From NCBI RefSeq assembly GCF_026410305.1, contig NZ_JAPMLQ010000003.1, forward strand, positions 434,001 through 498,000: 64,000 nt of DNA. The letters run 5' to 3'. Source of the stretch: Sulfitobacter sp. F26204. Lineage in GTDB: Bacteria; Pseudomonadota; Alphaproteobacteria; Rhodobacterales; Rhodobacteraceae. The translations under genes were made by a program, and so were the position numbers. Each line of letters begins with the position of its first letter. The stretch's first letter is position 1. The notes beneath the pieces are model-generated. The model saw only the letters and a program-made list of their open reading frames with translations. It did no database searches and was not told the origin of the DNA. Below are positions 56,414 through 64,000 of the stretch, one piece after another.

Positions 56414-59400
56414 CTAGAACTGGTTCCGCAGTGCGGACCTGATCTTGCGCATATCAGCTTGGTTCACATCAAGCACATGAGGATCAGTGCCGGATTCATC
56501 GGGATAAAATTGATCCAGCATCACGCGATCCCCGCCCTGATTGGAAGGAATGAAGGTGACTTTCACAGAATAGCCGTCGCCGGTTGAAACGGAGTCCTTT
56601 GGCCAGCTTGATCTGGCGCTGTTCAAATCAAAAATGTCTATGGGCGGGCGACGCTTACGGTCGTTGCGGTTTGGAATCGTTGCTGTAGGAGGAAAACCTT
56701 CTCTTCTCTTTTTGCGTCGATCTGTCGTCGGCGTAATATTTGCAACCGATGCCTTTGCCAGGGCATCAATACCCGCTGCATCCAAATGCGCAGGAAACAG
56801 CGTATTCTGCGCTTTGACATCGCCAAAATCTTGATATTTGCGTGTATGCCGTCCAAGTATATGATCAGCCCTCATATCGATCTGCTGACCGGTCGCGGTA
56901 ACGAAACTTGACTGGGGGGTCGCAATCGGTTCGCCCTCGAAAGAAGCCGCCGTTTGAATCAAGACAGACAAACTGAGGTTTGAAGATTGTCGGGCCGGAC
57001 TTGTCGGGCTTGGTGCGGCCAGCTTGTCGTAGAATTTGGTTTTCAATTTAGCGGCTGAGCCTGCATGGCCGTCCCATGCCAGAATGTTTTGCAAGCCTCC
57101 ACCGGGTTGCAATGCCTTGTCCCTGTCGGTTGGCAATGCCATCGGATCGGCGCCTTCCATGGCTTTCAGCATAGTGTCCAGTTTGACCATATCAGCACCG
57201 GAAAACGCCGTTGCCATGGCTTTCAATTGCGTCAGATCAGCGTCTTTTGTGCCTTTGTTGGTAAAGCCATAGCGCATCACACTGCCCAGGCGCTCTTCCG
57301 GGCCGGTTCCGAATCCGCCGGTTGTCATCATTTCCTTGAACAACGGCCCTGAGCCTGCAAAATCCGCCAGGACGACCAGCAGTTTCGCCGGGTCTTTGCG
57401 TCCCGTGGCATCGGCTTCGCCTTTGCTGAGACAGCCATGTTTATACATGTTGGCAAGAACCTTGGGATGTTTACCGAGGTCGCCGTCCTTCATCAGGGTG
57501 CACATTTGTGCCTGTTGCGTATCTCCCATTACGTTGAGCAGGTTTACCAATTCGGCGGGCGAGCCACCACAGCCGGTTTCAAACAACTCAGCAAAGCACT
57601 CCGGCTTGGTATTTGTGTCCGCGCCGCCGCTGACCTTCGCCCCAAAGCCGCCCTTGTTCACCAACCCCGCCAGGTTGTCCTGCGCCGTCGCGTTGCCGCT
57701 GATGTTTTCCGCAAGCAGTCCAAGTTTGCGCGCATCATTGCCGCAGCCTTTTGCGATCAGCGGGGCCAGCACCTTGGGATGACCCGCAAGGCCGCCTTTG
57801 TCGAGCATGGTCTTGAAATTGTCGGCCATCGTGCCGTCGATGCCCTTGATCAAATTGGCAAAACCCGTGGCGCGGCTGTCTGGATCACCGCCCGAAGCCT
57901 GTAGCATTTCAGCCATGCAGTTTTCGGCACCAGCAACGCTGCCATCCATGCCCGCATTTGCCAGCAAGGCTTTCATACCGGTCCGGCCGCTATCCGAATT
58001 TGTCTTGTCCAGGAGGGCCTTCAGCGCGGCAGGATCATTGCCGCAGCCATCGCGCATCATAACGGCAAAGGCCTTGGGTGCCTGCCCCACACCACCGTCC
58101 TTCATCATATTCTTCATCTGTCCGCGACTATCCGGCGTCAAACCGGTCAGTAAGCCGACCATTGCATTGCCTTTGTCAGTGTTGCTGCCGGTAGAACAAT
58201 TATTAAAGAATTCACCAAGGAACTTTGGCTTGACCCCGGGCTGGGCAAGCCCGCCTTCGTTCAGCCCCTTCTTCAAGGCCTCGCGCTTCGATTTGCTGTC
58301 AAAGGCCGTGGCCATGGCGACAAGTCCGTCGCCTCCTGCGGTCTTGACCAATTCGCCAAACACTTCCGGGTGTTCACCCAGACCGCCTTCGCCGATCATG
58401 CCGCCAAGACGCTCGCGCTTCTCCTTGTTGTCGAACTTCTTGACCATCTCTGCAATGTCCGATGGCGAGTTGTCAGCGCTCGGCGTCAGCAGCGCAACAA
58501 GCGCCTTTGGTTCATTTGCCAGCCCGCTGTCATTCACCAAATCCCGCAGCAGCGAGGCATCTGTGCCAAACCCTTTCAAGACCTCCTGGGCCGCAGTCAG
58601 ATTGTCATGCTCGGTGAACATCACTTTAAGAGTTGCCGGGCCAAGCCCCTTATTCATCCCGGCAATCTCATCCAGAGTACTGCCGTCGATTTGCATTTTC
58701 TTGAGGTTTTCAGCGCCGAGTTCCTGTATCGCCTTTTTGGCGTTGGCTCCGGACCCGAAGGCAACAAAGGTTTCCTTGAGGTTCTCGGCTCCTGCCTTGC
58801 CATCGCCAAGGGCTACGATCAGATCGGCAAGTTCATGAGGACTGTAATGGTTCAGCAGTTCAACCACTGCAGCCGTCCCGCCAAGTGCGGTTTCAATGGC
58901 ACCAAACCTGTCGCCAAAGGCATCGTTGATATCGCGTGCTTTTTCTTCGCCGCCAATGGCTTTGACCTCGTCATCAAAGGTCTTGCGAAGGGCTTCGGCA
59001 GCTTTGATTTGTTTGGCGGCATCAGAATTCTTGGCGCTGGTGATCGGCGGAGCAAGAGAAGCATCGATCAAATCCATTGCACTCTTGAAGCGCTTCTTCT
59101 GGGAGTCGAGGATACCAACCGGATAGATCTCTGCGGCCTCCAAGGTCAATCTGCGGTTTTGCGCTTCGCGTTCCTTGACCTTCTGGGTGATTGCCTCTGC
59201 GGCAAGGCGCAATAGTTCGCGTGCTTTCGTAAAACAATCCACGTCAACTGGTCGCGCCCGCACGAGCACCAGCGCCGCCTGTCGAGCGGTATCAAAACCC
59301 GGGCTGTCATCCGCTTCAAACCCTGCGGGTGGCGTCGCCTCCAGCAATTCCCGTTCAAGCGCTTCTGCTTCCGAAACCAGACGTGCGTCAACCGCGCTCC

Positions 59401-59749
59401 TGATCTCACGAAGCCGGTGCGGCAAGGCATTCACATTGGGAATAATCGCCTGCAATGCGTCAAAATCTCCGGTTTCCAACGTGTTACGCAGGCCGGCGAC
59501 CTCGCCCAGAAAAGCAAAGAGTTCTTCGGGCTTTGATCCGGGTATCAGGGTCGCATGGGTTTCCCCTTCTTCCACCAAATGGTCGATCTGCGCCTTTAGG
59601 TCCCCATAGAGGGCGTCCCATTCGGAAGGTTCCTCATCTGCGCCGTCATCTTCGAATTCCAGTTCATCAAGGAATTCATCAAGTGAAAGGCCAATTTTTT
59701 GTGCAAGTTTTCCTGCCCATTTACGCTGTTTTTCTACCGGATCAGTCAT
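56414..59749 (-). CDS. Large repeat protein with toxin-like C-terminal domain
   Basis: This 1111-residue cytosolic-looking protein of unrecognised family has no signal peptide. Residues 22-45 are strongly acidic, and 50-290 are helical. About 400-830 hold imperfect repeats of 42-58 residues. Units run GG-x-G-x-x-P-K/E, then a helix with a cysteine often in GCGND (C518, C569, C611, C669, C727, C773), then another helix. A Pro/Ser linker (911-925) leads to a C-terminal domain (about 930-1111) with DHILGRHTRKY near 962-972, a basic stretch RRKKRR, and LDQFYPDESG near 1078. The layout fits a polymorphic toxin. It overlaps the 215-residue gene by ATGA. Confidence 0.75.
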   Translation of the reverse strand: MTDPVEKQRKWAGKLAQKIGLSLDEFLDELEFEDDGADEEPSEWDALYGDLKAQIDHLVEEGETHATLIPGSKPEELFAFLGEVAGLRNTLETGDFDALQAIIPNVNALPHRLREIRSAVDARLVSEAEALERELLEATPPAGFEADDSPGFDTARQAALVLVRARPVDVDCFTKARELLRLAAEAITQKVKEREAQNRRLTLEAAEIYPVGILDSQKKRFKSAMDLIDASLAPPITSAKNSDAAKQIKAAEALRKTFDDEVKAIGGEEKARDINDAFGDRFGAIETALGGTAAVVELLNHYSPHELADLIVALGDGKAGAENLKETFVAFGSGANAKKAIQELGAENLKKMQIDGSTLDEIAGMNKGLGPATLKVMFTEHDNLTAAQEVLKGFGTDASLLRDLVNDSGLANEPKALVALLTPSADNSPSDIAEMVKKFDNKEKRERLGGMIGEGGLGEHPEVFGELVKTAGGDGLVAMATAFDSKSKREALKKGLNEGGLAQPGVKPKFLGEFFNNCSTGSNTDKGNAMVGLLTGLTPDSRGQMKNMMKDGGVGQAPKAFAVMMRDGCGNDPAALKALLDKTNSDSGRTGMKALLANAGMDGSVAGAENCMAEMLQASGGDPDSRATGFANLIKGIDGTMADNFKTMLDKGGLAGHPKVLAPLIAKGCGNDARKLGLLAENISGNATAQDNLAGLVNKGGFGAKVSGGADTNTKPECFAELFETGCGGSPAELVNLLNVMGDTQQAQMCTLMKDGDLGKHPKVLANMYKHGCLSKGEADATGRKDPAKLLVVLADFAGSGPLFKEMMTTGGFGTGPEERLGSVMRYGFTNKGTKDADLTQLKAMATAFSGADMVKLDTMLKAMEGADPMALPTDRDKALQPGGGLQNILAWDGHAGSAAKLKTKFYDKLAAPSPTSPARQSSNLSLSVLIQTAASFEGEPIATPQSSFVTATGQQIDMRADHILGRHTRKYQDFGDVKAQNTLFPAHLDAAGIDALAKASVANITPTTDRRKKRREGFPPTATIPNRNDRKRRPPIDIFDLNSARSSWPKDSVSTGDGYSVKVTFIPSNQGGDRVMLDQFYPDESGTDPHVLDVNQADMRKIRSALRNQF
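57260..58552 (-). repeat. Region encoding the tandem helical repeats
   Basis: It corresponds to residues about 400-830 of the 1111-residue protein. Successive units share a G-G-x-G-x-x-P-K start and a cysteine every 40-58 residues. DNA identity between units is low, so this is an old protein repeat and not a recent duplication. Confidence 0.6.
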
Positions 59750-60393
59750 ACCACATTGGCCCGGCGAATGATCTCGCGTTCAAGTGTGGCGAGAGCCTCG
59801 GACAAAGTCTGGCGCAGGGTTAAGGTCACGCCCAGCGGATTGTCGTCTAGCATGCCCAGAACTTCATCGTTCTGCGAAAAAGCCTGCATTTCGTTCACTG
59901 CGATACGCAGTTTGTTCTCTTCGGTTTCACGGTCCTTCGGGTTGGCACCATCATATTCGCGCACTGCAACCGCCATGTTGGTCAGCTTTTTTCCCGTGAA
60001 AGCCGCCAGTCCGAATTCCGCAATGCGTTGGAACAACGGAGAGTCAAAAGACCTCAACGCATCCTCCAGTTCGCCTATCTGTCTGGCCACCTTGCTGCGG
60101 GCTTCGGTCCAGATCCCTAGCAAAGGCGGCGTAGGCATGGCCTTTTGGGACACATCCAACAGCTTTTGGGCCTTGGCGAAATCGCCCGCCGCGATTGCAA
60201 TATCAAGCGCCTTGAGAATCTCGGGCCCACGTCCCAGCTTTGCAATATCTGCGCGTAGCTCGACCGCCTTGGCAACAACTGCCGCGCCTGGGGTGTCCGC
60301 ATTTTCGGGCGATACAATCGGGCGGCGAAGAATAAATCGTTCAATAAAGGCTTGTTGCTTTGCGTCGAGCTGAATTGGTTTAGGTTCAGCCAT
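59746..60393 (-). CDS. 215-residue helical protein, first gene of repeat-protein operon
   Basis: The protein was not assigned to a family. It is almost all helical, with charged heptads: KQQAFIERFILRR at the start, ALDIAIAAGDFAKAQKLLDVSQKAMP in the middle (a TPR-like turn), GKKLTNMAVAVREYDGANPKDR, and TLSEALATLEREIIRR at the end. It has no signal peptide or membrane segment. Its ending overlaps the start of the large repeat protein by ATGA, implying fixed stoichiometry, so a chaperone or loading partner is possible. TAGGA lies 7 bases before the ATG at 60393. Confidence 0.65.
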   Translation of the reverse strand: MAEPKPIQLDAKQQAFIERFILRRPIVSPENADTPGAAVVAKAVELRADIAKLGRGPEILKALDIAIAAGDFAKAQKLLDVSQKAMPTPPLLGIWTEARSKVARQIGELEDALRSFDSPLFQRIAEFGLAAFTGKKLTNMAVAVREYDGANPKDRETEENKLRIAVNEMQAFSQNDEVLGMLDDNPLGVTLTLRQTLSEALATLEREIIRRANVV

Positions 60394-60497
60394 GTTTAAT
60401 CCTAGAGTCCGTAATAATGCCCTTACGATGGGGCATCGGGTGTCGTTAGGTCAATAGGTGATCGAAAACCGGGCAATGTGGATGCGGCGCGCCCGGC

Positions 60498-61514
60498 CTA
60501 CTGGCTCAGGCGATCGACGATACTTTGTGCTGTCACCGTCCCCAGAACATTGTCCCCATCGACCACACGCAACGCCGTATCCGCACCGCTCAACTGATCG
60601 ATCAACTGCGCCACCGGCGTTGCTGCCGCGATTTGCGGACCGGGCTGATCGGTTGCGGCAGTCATCACATCCCATGCCGTCAAAACGCCCAAGGGGTTCA
60701 TATTGGACACAAAATCGGCAACATATGCGGACGCAGGGTTCGAAAATATTTCACGCGGGGTGCCAAGTTGCACGATGCGCCCGCCTTCCATAATCGCGAT
60801 ACGCCCGCCCAGCTTGAAAGCTTCGTCCAGATCGTGACTGACAAAAATGATCGTGCGCTTCAACTCGCGTTGCAGGTCCAGCAATTCGTCCTGCAATCGC
60901 GTTCGGATCAGCGGATCAAGAGCGGAAAACGGTTCATCCATCAGAAGGATCGGCGCTTCGGTGACAAAGGCGCGGGCGAGTCCGACGCGCTGTTGCATGC
61001 CGCCAGACAACTCACCGACCTTGCGATCCGCCCAATCGGACAGCCCCACAAGCGCAAGCTGCCTGTCCGCACGCGCCAGCCGCTCGGCCTTGGGCACAGC
61101 AGACAACTCCAGGGCGAGTGCGACGTTGTCGCGCACAGTGCGCCAGGGCAGAAGGCCGAATTGCTGAAACACCATCGAAACACATTCGCGCCGAACCTTG
61201 CGCAGGTCTCCCGCAGAACACTCCTGCACGTTTGCCGACCAGTTCCCATCGTTGACTTCGACATGGCCGCGCACCACGGGGTTCAAACCATTTACCGCCC
61301 GCAGCAAAGTGGATTTTCCGGACCCTGACAGGCCCATGAGAACCAGGATTTCTCCGGTTTCCACGTCCAGCGAACAATCATGTACACCCAGCACCTGCCC
61401 GGTTGCGGCTTCAATTTCCGCGCGGCTTTGACCGGCATCCATCAGTTCAAGTGCTGCATCAGGTTTCTCGCCGAAGACGATGGAAACATTGTTGAATGTG
61501 ACTGCAGTACTCAT
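60498..61514 (-). CDS. choV: Choline ABC transporter ATPase
   Basis: This 338-residue ATPase of the ProV/ChoV type has the N-terminal regulatory segment ALELMDAGQSRAEIEAATGQ, Walker A GLSGSGKST (about residues 59-67), Q-loop VFQQFGLLPWRTV, signature LSGGMQQRVGLARAF, Walker B ILLMDEPFSALD and switch VSHDLDEAF. A short CBS-like C-terminal tail follows. The start overlaps the choW stop by ATGA. It is the last gene of the choX-choW-choV operon. Confidence 0.92.
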   Translation of the reverse strand: MSTAVTFNNVSIVFGEKPDAALELMDAGQSRAEIEAATGQVLGVHDCSLDVETGEILVLMGLSGSGKSTLLRAVNGLNPVVRGHVEVNDGNWSANVQECSAGDLRKVRRECVSMVFQQFGLLPWRTVRDNVALALELSAVPKAERLARADRQLALVGLSDWADRKVGELSGGMQQRVGLARAFVTEAPILLMDEPFSALDPLIRTRLQDELLDLQRELKRTIIFVSHDLDEAFKLGGRIAIMEGGRIVQLGTPREIFSNPASAYVADFVSNMNPLGVLTAWDVMTAATDQPGPQIAAATPVAQLIDQLSGADTALRVVDGDNVLGTVTAQSIVDRLSQ

Positions 61515-62344
61515 TTACCACTCACCCGCAGCATCCGATCCAGCATGATGGCCACAACCACAATGATCAGCCCGGATTCAAAGCCCAGCCCCGTATTCAC
61601 CTGGTTCAAAGCCCGCACCACCGGCACGCCAAGCCCGTCCGCGCCCACAAGGGCGGCGATCACCACCATGGATAGCGACAGCATGATTGTCTGGTTCAGT
61701 CCCGTCATGATCTGCGGCAAGGCATAGGGCAATTCGATTTTCCACAGTGTCTGGCTCGGTGTGGCACCAAAGGCCTGAGCAGCCTCCAACAGGGATTTCG
61801 GTGTCGAGGCGATGCCAAGCTGTGTCAAACGGATTGGCGCGGGCAGTACAAAGATCACCGTTGCGATCAGCCCCGGCACCATGCCGATGCCGAAAAACAC
61901 AATGGCAGGAATGAGATAGACAAAGGTTGGTAGGGTCTGCATCAGATCAAGAACAGGCCGCATAAATCGATAAAGGCCCGGACGGTGTGCCGCTGCAATG
62001 CCGATCGGAACACCGACCCCCATACAGACCACGCAGGCCGACAAGACCAGCGTCAGGCTTTCTGTTGTTTCTTCCCAATAATCCTGATTCAGGATGAAGA
62101 GAAATCCAATCACGATGAAAACCACGGTTTTCCAGTTGCGTTGGATCAACCAAGTGAGCCCTGCGAATGCCGCAATGACAAACAGCGGATGTGGGGTTTG
62201 CAGAACCCAGAGAATCGCGTCAATCAGCCGTTCCATCACCAGCGCAAGCCCGTCAAAGAACCACTCTCCCTTGATCTGAAGCCAGTCGAAAGCGGCTTCG
62301 GCAATGTCATCAACCGGCAGCTTATTGTCAGTAAGCCATTTCAT
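61511..62344 (-). CDS. choW: Choline ABC transporter permease
   Basis: The 277-residue permease of the ProW/ChoW type has a periplasmic-loop N-terminus (DNKLPVDDIAEAAFDWLQIKGEWFFDGL), then about six helices. The coupling loop is LGIASTPKSLLEAAQAFGATPSQTLWKIELPYALPQIMTGLNQTIMLSLSMVVIAALVGADGLG, spread near residues 180-240. It pairs with ChoV through a 4-base gene overlap and is separated from choX by 89 bases containing a hairpin. Confidence 0.93.
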   Translation of the reverse strand: MKWLTDNKLPVDDIAEAAFDWLQIKGEWFFDGLALVMERLIDAILWVLQTPHPLFVIAAFAGLTWLIQRNWKTVVFIVIGFLFILNQDYWEETTESLTLVLSACVVCMGVGVPIGIAAAHRPGLYRFMRPVLDLMQTLPTFVYLIPAIVFFGIGMVPGLIATVIFVLPAPIRLTQLGIASTPKSLLEAAQAFGATPSQTLWKIELPYALPQIMTGLNQTIMLSLSMVVIAALVGADGLGVPVVRALNQVNTGLGFESGLIIVVVAIMLDRMLRVSGK

Positions 62345-62383
62345 GGTTGTTCCTTTCGCAAGGGAGCGCGCCCTTCAGAGAAT

Positions 62384-62414
62384 AGATGCCCGTGTCGTAC
62401 CAACGCAGGCATCT
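62384..62414 (-). other. Hairpin between choX and choW
   Basis: AGATGCC (62384-62390) and GGCATCT (62408-62414) form a 7-base stem with a 17-base loop in the 89-base gap. No T run follows on the minus strand, so it may attenuate transcription or protect the choX mRNA, matching the higher need for binding protein. The effect is inferred. Confidence 0.4.
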
Positions 62415-62433
62415 TTTGCATTTTCTCAAAGGG

Positions 62434-63357
62434 TTACTTGAGTGCGGCTTCGGCGGCGGCCATTGCATCCCCGCCATCTTTGGTGGTCACACCGTCCAGC
62501 CAGCTTCCCAGCACATCTGGATTGGCCTTGATCCATGCTGCCGCCGCTTCTTCGGGGTCTTTCCCGTCATCAAGGATGGCACCCATGATTTCGTTTTCCA
62601 TGGCAAGGGTGAATTCCAGATTGTTCAACAGCTTGCCCAGGTTCGGGCATTCCTGTGCATAGCCGGCCCGCGTGTTGGTAAATACCGTTGCACCGCCCAG
62701 ATCCGGACCAAAGAAATCATCACCGCCCTCAAGATAGGTCAGTTCAAAGTTGGCGTTCATCGGATGCGGTTCCCAGCCGAGAAATACGATCGGCTCTTCC
62801 TTGCGACTCAGGCGTTTGACCTGAGCAAGCATCCCCTGTTCAGACGATTCGACCACTTCAAAGTCTTTCAGATCAAAGGCATTGTCGTCGATCATCGATT
62901 GGATCAGACGGTTGCCGTCATTGCCCGGCTCGATGCCATATATCTTGCCATCCAGCGCCTCTGCCTGTTCGGCAATCGCGCCAAATGACGTAATCCCCAG
63001 ATCAGCAGCCGCCTTGTTCACGGCCAGCGTATATTTCGCTCCGGTCAAGTTTGCGCGCAGGGTTTCGACAGTACCTGCTTCGCGGTAGGGTGCAATATCT
63101 GCCTCCATCGTCGGCATCCAGTTGCCCAGGAAAACATCAATGTCGCCAGCCGCCATTGAGGTATAGGTAACGGGAACCGAAAGGATCTTGGTCTCTGTCG
63201 CATAACCCAGCGCATCCAGTACCACAGAAGCAGCGGCGGTTGTCGCGGTGATGTCGGTCCAACCTACGTCGGAAAAGGTCACCTCGTCACAGCCCGCAGC
63301 CGCGACAGATGTGGCAACACCAATGGCGGCAGCCGTTGTTGCAAGAAGATGTTTCAT
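62434..63357 (-). CDS. choX: Choline-binding periplasmic protein
   Basis: This 307-residue substrate-binding protein has a signal peptide (about residues 1-21). The family feature is VTFSDVGWTDITATTAAASVVLDALGY, with the tryptophan that stacks on the choline ammonium. Further tryptophans lie in FLGNWMPTMEADI and FLGWEPHPMN, and GIEPGNDGNRLIQSMID matches ChoX of Sinorhizobium. It heads choXWV. betA/betB and betI genes are not in the window. It is divergent from fnrL. Confidence 0.93.
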   Translation of the reverse strand: MKHLLATTAAAIGVATSVAAAGCDEVTFSDVGWTDITATTAAASVVLDALGYATETKILSVPVTYTSMAAGDIDVFLGNWMPTMEADIAPYREAGTVETLRANLTGAKYTLAVNKAAADLGITSFGAIAEQAEALDGKIYGIEPGNDGNRLIQSMIDDNAFDLKDFEVVESSEQGMLAQVKRLSRKEEPIVFLGWEPHPMNANFELTYLEGGDDFFGPDLGGATVFTNTRAGYAQECPNLGKLLNNLEFTLAMENEIMGAILDDGKDPEEAAAAWIKANPDVLGSWLDGVTTKDGGDAMAAAEAALK

Positions 63358-63478
63358 TGTGAACTCCCAGTTTTTTGGTCATGTTTTTGTTGATCGTTGC
63401 GTCAATAAAAATACCACGACGCCCTATATTGCAACCACTAACACAGCATCAGAGTGCAGTAACACCGCAAACAAGTGA

Positions 63479-63512
63479 CGACAGGTTCACTTCCGCTTGT
63501 GCGGACCTGTCG
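63479..63512. other. Stem-loop in the fnrL/choX divergent region
   Basis: CGACAGGT (63479-63486) pairs with ACCTGTCG (63505-63512), enclosing an inner stem CCGC/GCGG with a TTGT loop and a 6-base bulge. It lies 62 bases upstream of the fnrL ATG, so it may be in its leader RNA or be an operator. No T run follows on either strand. Confidence 0.4.
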
Positions 63513-63574
63513 CAATTGAGTTCTGGAATGCAACTGATACAGTCGCTAGGGGCACTCGCAGAAAGGGTACATAC

Positions 63575-64000
63575 ATGACCAGGATTACTTCCAGAAGCGA
63601 ATTTCCCTCCTGTGCTGACTGCAATATCAGACACCGTGCGGTCTGTGCGACCTGCGATACGGATGAACTGCGCCGTCTGGAAGAGATCAAATACTACCGC
63701 AGCTTTGATGCCGGTCAGCAGATCATGTTCGAAGGCGACGAAATGGTATTTGTCGGTTCGGTTGTCACCGGTGCCGCCAAATTGTCGCGGACCCTGCCTG
63801 ACGGGCGCATCCAGATGCTGGGCTTGTTGCTGCCATCTGATTTCATCGGACGACCCGGACGTGAGCAAGTGGGCTACGATGTCGAAGCCATACAGAAAGT
63901 GACCTTGTGTTGTTTCCGGCGCAAACCCTTTGAAACGCTGGTCGAGGCCACCCCCCATATCGGACAAAGATTGCTGATGATGTCTTTGGACGAGCTCGAA
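63575..64000 (+). CDS. fnrL: FnrL-type oxygen-sensing regulator, 3' part outside window
   Basis: 142 residues of a Crp/Fnr regulator, cut by the right edge before the helix-turn-helix. N-terminal cysteines lie at C13, C16, C24 and C27 (PSCADCNIRHRAVCATC), with further ones at C112-C113, fitting the 4Fe-4S cluster of FnrL. The cyclic-nucleotide-like fold follows (QQIMFEGDEMVFVGSVVTGAAKLSR). It starts at 63575 with GAAAGGG upstream. In this group FnrL controls micro-aerobic respiration and heme genes. Confidence 0.87.
   Translation, partial: MTRITSRSEFPSCADCNIRHRAVCATCDTDELRRLEEIKYYRSFDAGQQIMFEGDEMVFVGSVVTGAAKLSRTLPDGRIQMLGLLLPSDFIGRPGREQVGYDVEAIQKVTLCCFRRKPFETLVEATPHIGQRLLMMSLDELE

Noticed and set aside
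63390..63405. TTGAT-N6-GTCAA as FNR box before choX/fnrL
   Set aside because: FNR sites have a 4-base spacer and ATCAA; spacing and second half do not fit.

Overview
The window is typical of a marine alphaproteobacterium of the Rhodobacteraceae (Roseobacter group). Markers of this are a gapR/DUF2312 gene, an NDUFA12-type complex I subunit next to a DUF2155 gene and aat, a ScfR-like short-chain acyl regulator, the choline transporter choXWV beside an FnrL-type regulator, and a high-GC genome with ATGA/GTGA-coupled operons. No rRNA, CRISPR array, insertion sequence or phage gene was seen. There is one tRNA, tRNA-Thr(UGU).

Layout. 1-10.3 kb is mostly housekeeping: fabD (cut by the left edge), a cytochrome b561-YceI fusion with a separate YceI gene, rpsF-rpsR-rplI, a transglycosylase lipoprotein, tig, gapR, and a two-gene split version of the Blh persulfide dioxygenase/sulfurtransferase. 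10.4-22.3 kb holds a symporter-type sensor kinase with a small membrane protein, a lone receiver and a ScfR-like regulator. Divergent from these is a five-gene branched-chain-type ABC importer, followed by an acyl-CoA ligase. 22.4-32.6 kb holds accBC, aat, the complex I accessory gene, a FkbM methyltransferase-GT61 fusion, ridA, clpX, clpP and a Tat-exported PhoX phosphatase with a possible Pho box.

32.6-35.8 kb is a zinc regulon (znuA divergent from zur-znuC-znuB, with a palindromic Zur-type site between them). 35.8-47.8 kb is an aromatic catabolism block. pobA-pcaH-pcaG converts 4-hydroxybenzoate to carboxymuconate. A convergent, tightly packed eight-gene operon plus a possible leader gene runs from tryptophan (kynA, kynU) to anthranilate, and then through the CoA-dependent 2-aminobenzoyl-CoA route (ligase, monooxygenase/reductase, SDR, hydratase, dehydrogenase, MarR). 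47.9-51.7 kb has a sugar-acid pair (dgoK, SMP-30 lactonase) with two coupled small ORFs that look like remnants, then an aromatic amino acid decarboxylase.

51.8-60.4 kb looks accessory and lies beside the tRNA-Thr gene. It has a sulfotransferase-like protein of unknown function, a LOV-domain HWE-type kinase with an apparent frameshift at its start, a secreted caspase-SH3-YARHG protein, and an unrecognised operon. That operon encodes a 215-residue helical protein, a 1111-residue repeat protein with a toxin-like C-terminal domain, and a 157-residue acidic protein placed like an immunity gene. It is the best candidate for an undescribed system. 60.5-64 kb is choV-choW-choX and the start of fnrL, cut by the right edge.
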